DNA from: Herbaspirillum frisingense GSF30
GTDB lineage: Bacteria > Pseudomonadota > Gammaproteobacteria > Burkholderiales > Burkholderiaceae_D
Direction: 5' to 3'
Length of the DNA stretch: 33,940 nucleotides
Assembly: GCF_000300975.2 (NCBI RefSeq)
Contig: NZ_AEEC02000047.1
Location: forward strand, 1-33,940
The notes under the pieces are model-generated. The model was given only the letters and a program-made list of their open reading frames with translations. It made no database searches and was not told the origin of the DNA. The position numbers were made by a program, and so were the translations under genes. The first letter of the stretch is position 1, and every line of letters starts with the position of its first letter. Shown piece after piece: positions 31,417 to 33,940 of the stretch.

Positions 31417-33940
31417 ATGCAAGCCCCTCTCCCTGGCATCGGTACTGGTACTGGCAATGACAGCGGCCTGCCCGACTATGCCGAACTGTATTGCCGCACC
31501 AACTTCAGTTTCCTGCACGGCGCCTCGCATGCCCAGGAACTGGTGGAGCGGGCCATCGCCCTGGGTTATCGCGCCCTGGCCATCACCGACGAATGCACCC
31601 TGGCCGGGGTGGTGCGCGCCCATGCGGCCTGGCAGGAGCAGATCAGCAAGAACCAGAGCCTGGATTTCAGGCTGATCATCGGCAGTTGCTTCCGCTTTAC
31701 CCAACTCCGGGAAGACCCCGAACATCCGCTGGCCCGCCTGACCCTGGTTGCGCTGGCCAGGAACCGGGAGGGTTACGGCAATCTCTCCGAACTAGTCACC
31801 CTGGCTCGCACCCGTGCCGAAAAGGGCCAGTACCTGCTGGCCCCGGAAGACCTGAGCCAGCCGCCGCCGGCCTTGTCGCACCTGCGCGCCCTGCCCGATT
31901 GCCAGTTGATCCTGGTGCCGGATTACGCGGTCGGTGAAGACACCCTGGACGCCCAGTTGCGCTGGTTCGCCGGCCTGGCGCCCGGGCGCTCCTGGGTTGG
32001 CCTCACACGCCTGTATCGCCCCCTGGACGAACTGCACCGCGAAGCGCTGGAGCAGGCAGCACGGCGCCATGGCTTGCCACTGGTGGCGGTGGGCGACGTG
32101 CAGATGCACCAGCGCTCACGCAAATACCTGCAGGATGTGGTGACCGCCATCCGCCTGGGCCAGCCGGTGCAGGAATGCGGCCATGCGCTGGCGCCCAACG
32201 CCGAGCAACACCTGCGGCCACGAATGCGGCTGTCGCTGGTGCACACGCGGCAGACCCTGGAGCAGACCCTGACCATCGCCGCCGAATGCCGCTTCAGCCT
32301 GGCCGAACTGCGCTATGAGTACCCGGACGAGCTGGTGCCGCTGGGCATGAGCCCGGCCGACTACCTGCGCCAGGAAACCCTGGCCGGTGCCGCCAGACGC
32401 TATCCGCAGGGGCTGCCCGGCGAGGTGCGGCAACAGATCGAGGTGGAACTTGGGCTCATCGCCGGCAAGCACTATGAAGCCTATTTCCTGACCGTCTATG
32501 ACCTGGTGCAATTCGCCCGTTCGCGCGGCATCCTGTGCCAGGGTCGGGGCTCGGCGGCCAATTCGGCGGTCTGCTATTGCCTGGGGGTGACCGAGGTCGA
32601 TCCCACCTCCACGCGCCTGCTGTTTGCCCGCTTCATCAGCGAAAAGCGCGACGAGCCGCCCGACATCGACGTCGACTTCGAACACCAGCGCCGCGAAGAA
32701 GTGATCCAGCACATCTACCGCAAGTACGGCCGCCGTCGCGCTGCCCTGGCCGCCGCCGTCCACAGCTATCGCCCGCGTGGCGCGCTGCGCGAGGTGGGCA
32801 AGGCGCTGGGGGTGGACCCGGCCATCGTCGATACGGTGGCCAAGTCGCAGCACTGGTTCGACAGCCGCGAAGAACTGCTGGCGCGCTTTGCCGAAGCCGG
32901 GCTGGACCCGGAACTGCCGCAGATCGATCTGTGGGCCAGGATCACCGGCAAGCTGCTGCGCTTTCCGCGCCACCTGTCGCAGCACACCGGGGGCTTCGTG
33001 ATCGCACGCGGGCAATTGTCGCGGCTGGTGCCGATCCAGAACGCCGCCATGCCAGACCGTTCCGTCATCGAATGGGACAAGGACGACCTGGAGTCGCTCC
33101 GGTTGCTCAAGGTGGATGTCCTCGCGCTGGGCATGCTCACCGCCCTGCGTCGGTCGCTGGAGCTGGTGAGCCTGCGGCGCGGCTTGCCGCAGGTGATGCA
33201 GATGTACGATATCCCGCGTGAAGATCCGGTCACCTTCGAGATGATCTGCAAGGCCGATACCATCGGCGTGTTCCAGATCGAGAGCCGGGCCCAGATGAGC
33301 ATGCTGCCGCGCATGCAGCCACGTACCCAGTACGACCTGGTGGTGCAGGTGGCCATCGTGCGGCCCGGTCCGATCCAGGGCGGCATGGTCCATCCCTACC
33401 TGCGCCGGCGTGAGCTGGTGCGCAATGGCGGCAGCTTCGAGTATCCCGACAACACCAGCAAGAGCGGCAAGATCAGGAAGGTGCTGGAGCGCACCCTGGG
33501 TATCCCCATCTTCCAGGAACAGGTGATGGACGTGGCCATCGAGGCCGCCGGCTATTCACCCAGCGAGGCTGACGATCTGCGCCGCTCCATGGCGGCCTGG
33601 AAGCGCAAGGGTGGCATGGGGCCACACCATGAGCGGCTGGTACTGGGGATGACCGACAACGGCTATTCACGCGAATTCGCCGAAAGCATCTTCAACCAGA
33701 TCGAGGGCTTCGGCGAATACGGCTTCCCGGAAAGCCACGCCGCCAGCTTTGCCCTGCTGACCTACTTCAGCAGCTGGCTCAAGTGCCACGAGCCGGAGGC
33801 TTTCCTGTGCGGCCTGCTCAATAGCCAGCCCATGGGCTTCTATTCACCCTCGCAACTGATCCAGGATGCGCGCCGGCACGGGGTACGGGTGTTGCCGGCC
33901 AATGTCGTGCGCAGCGCCTGGGAGTCCACGCTGGAGCTGC
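31417..33940 (+). CDS. dnaE2: Error-prone DNA polymerase DnaE2 (3'-truncated by window edge)
   Basis: The 841 visible codons stay in one frame. The N-terminal PHP domain begins [20 protein letters not shown]. The C-family polymerase core has the catalytic aspartates PDIDVDF (Asp416, Asp418) and [10 protein letters not shown] (Asp567), with [41 protein letters not shown] and [17 protein letters not shown]. The family is about 1,050 residues, so roughly 200 remain outside the window. DnaE2 is the alternative replicative-type polymerase that copies past lesions and causes SOS mutagenesis together with ImuA and ImuB. AGGAG lies 7 bp before the ATG at 31417. Its expression should follow the LexA box at 29186-29205. 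Confidence 0.96.
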   Translation, partial: MQAPLPGIGTGTGNDSGLPDYAELYCRTNFSFLHGASHAQELVERAIALGYRALAITDECTLAGVVRAHAAWQEQISKNQSLDFRLIIGSCFRFTQLREDPEHPLARLTLVALARNREGYGNLSELVTLARTRAEKGQYLLAPEDLSQPPPALSHLRALPDCQLILVPDYAVGEDTLDAQLRWFAGLAPGRSWVGLTRLYRPLDELHREALEQAARRHGLPLVAVGDVQMHQRSRKYLQDVVTAIRLGQPVQECGHALAPNAEQHLRPRMRLSLVHTRQTLEQTLTIAAECRFSLAELRYEYPDELVPLGMSPADYLRQETLAGAARRYPQGLPGEVRQQIEVELGLIAGKHYEAYFLTVYDLVQFARSRGILCQGRGSAANSAVCYCLGVTEVDPTSTRLLFARFISEKRDEPPDIDVDFEHQRREEVIQHIYRKYGRRRAALAAAVHSYRPRGALREVGKALGVDPAIVDTVAKSQHWFDSREELLARFAEAGLDPELPQIDLWARITGKLLRFPRHLSQHTGGFVIARGQLSRLVPIQNAAMPDRSVIEWDKDDLESLRLLKVDVLALGMLTALRRSLELVSLRRGLPQVMQMYDIPREDPVTFEMICKADTIGVFQIESRAQMSMLPRMQPRTQYDLVVQVAIVRPGPIQGGMVHPYLRRRELVRNGGSFEYPDNTSKSGKIRKVLERTLGIPIFQEQVMDVAIEAAGYSPSEADDLRRSMAAWKRKGGMGPHHERLVLGMTDNGYSREFAESIFNQIEGFGEYGFPESHAASFALLTYFSSWLKCHEPEAFLCGLLNSQPMGFYSPSQLIQDARRHGVRVLPANVVRSAWESTLEL

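Overview
The window is about 34 kb of GC-rich chromosome whose protein families, gene density and codon use suggest a betaproteobacterium of the Oxalobacteraceae, most likely Herbaspirillum or a close relative (inference from protein content; no rRNA or tRNA gene is visible). There are no phage, IS or CRISPR genes. Gene strands switch often, and most boundaries carry recognisable terminators or promoters.

Layout. (1) 1-1992: the start of a benzoylformate-decarboxylase-like ThDP enzyme, divergent from a LysR regulator across a palindromic operator-like site. (2) 2076-4606: a 68-residue protein, an outer-membrane barrel of the phenol MetA type and a HDOD signalling protein. (3) 4968-10953: a tight four-gene DNA repair operon (metallo-beta-lactamase exonuclease, ATP-dependent ligase, Lhr-type helicase, PdeM phosphoesterase). 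(4) 11020-13277: an orphan amino-acid-type periplasmic binding protein and a frameshifted outer-membrane protein gene. (5) 13516-18516: Cho-type excinuclease, then the NHEJ pair ligD and ku. (6) 18733-28327: a run of stress-type genes (poxB-like oxidase, small proteins, DJ-1/PfpI protein, DUF4142, SemiSWEET, CBS-pair protein, DUF1275, Fic protein, KGG protein). (7) 28693-33940: an orphan nucleotidyltransferase and the SOS mutagenesis cassette imuA-imuB-dnaE2 behind a near-perfect LexA box; dnaE2 runs off the end.

How it fits together. At least ten genes act on damaged DNA: two independent ATP-dependent ligases, a repair helicase, two nuclease-type enzymes, a single-protein UvrC homologue, Ku, and an inducible translesion polymerase set. 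The stress genes around them are of kinds that other bacteria switch on in stationary phase or general stress.

The main new observation is a shared two-box sequence, CCTAC - 18 nt - C(C/T)GA, on the coding strand upstream of cho, ku, poxB, the DUF4142 gene, the SemiSWEET gene and an apparently non-coding transcription unit ending in a strong terminator (24811-24839). A variant with a 17-nt spacer precedes the KGG gene. It looks like the promoter of an alternative, ECF-like sigma factor defining a general-stress/DNA-repair regulon. The second is the Fic gene, bracketed from start codon to stop codon by two matching 80-bp arrays of 20-bp units.
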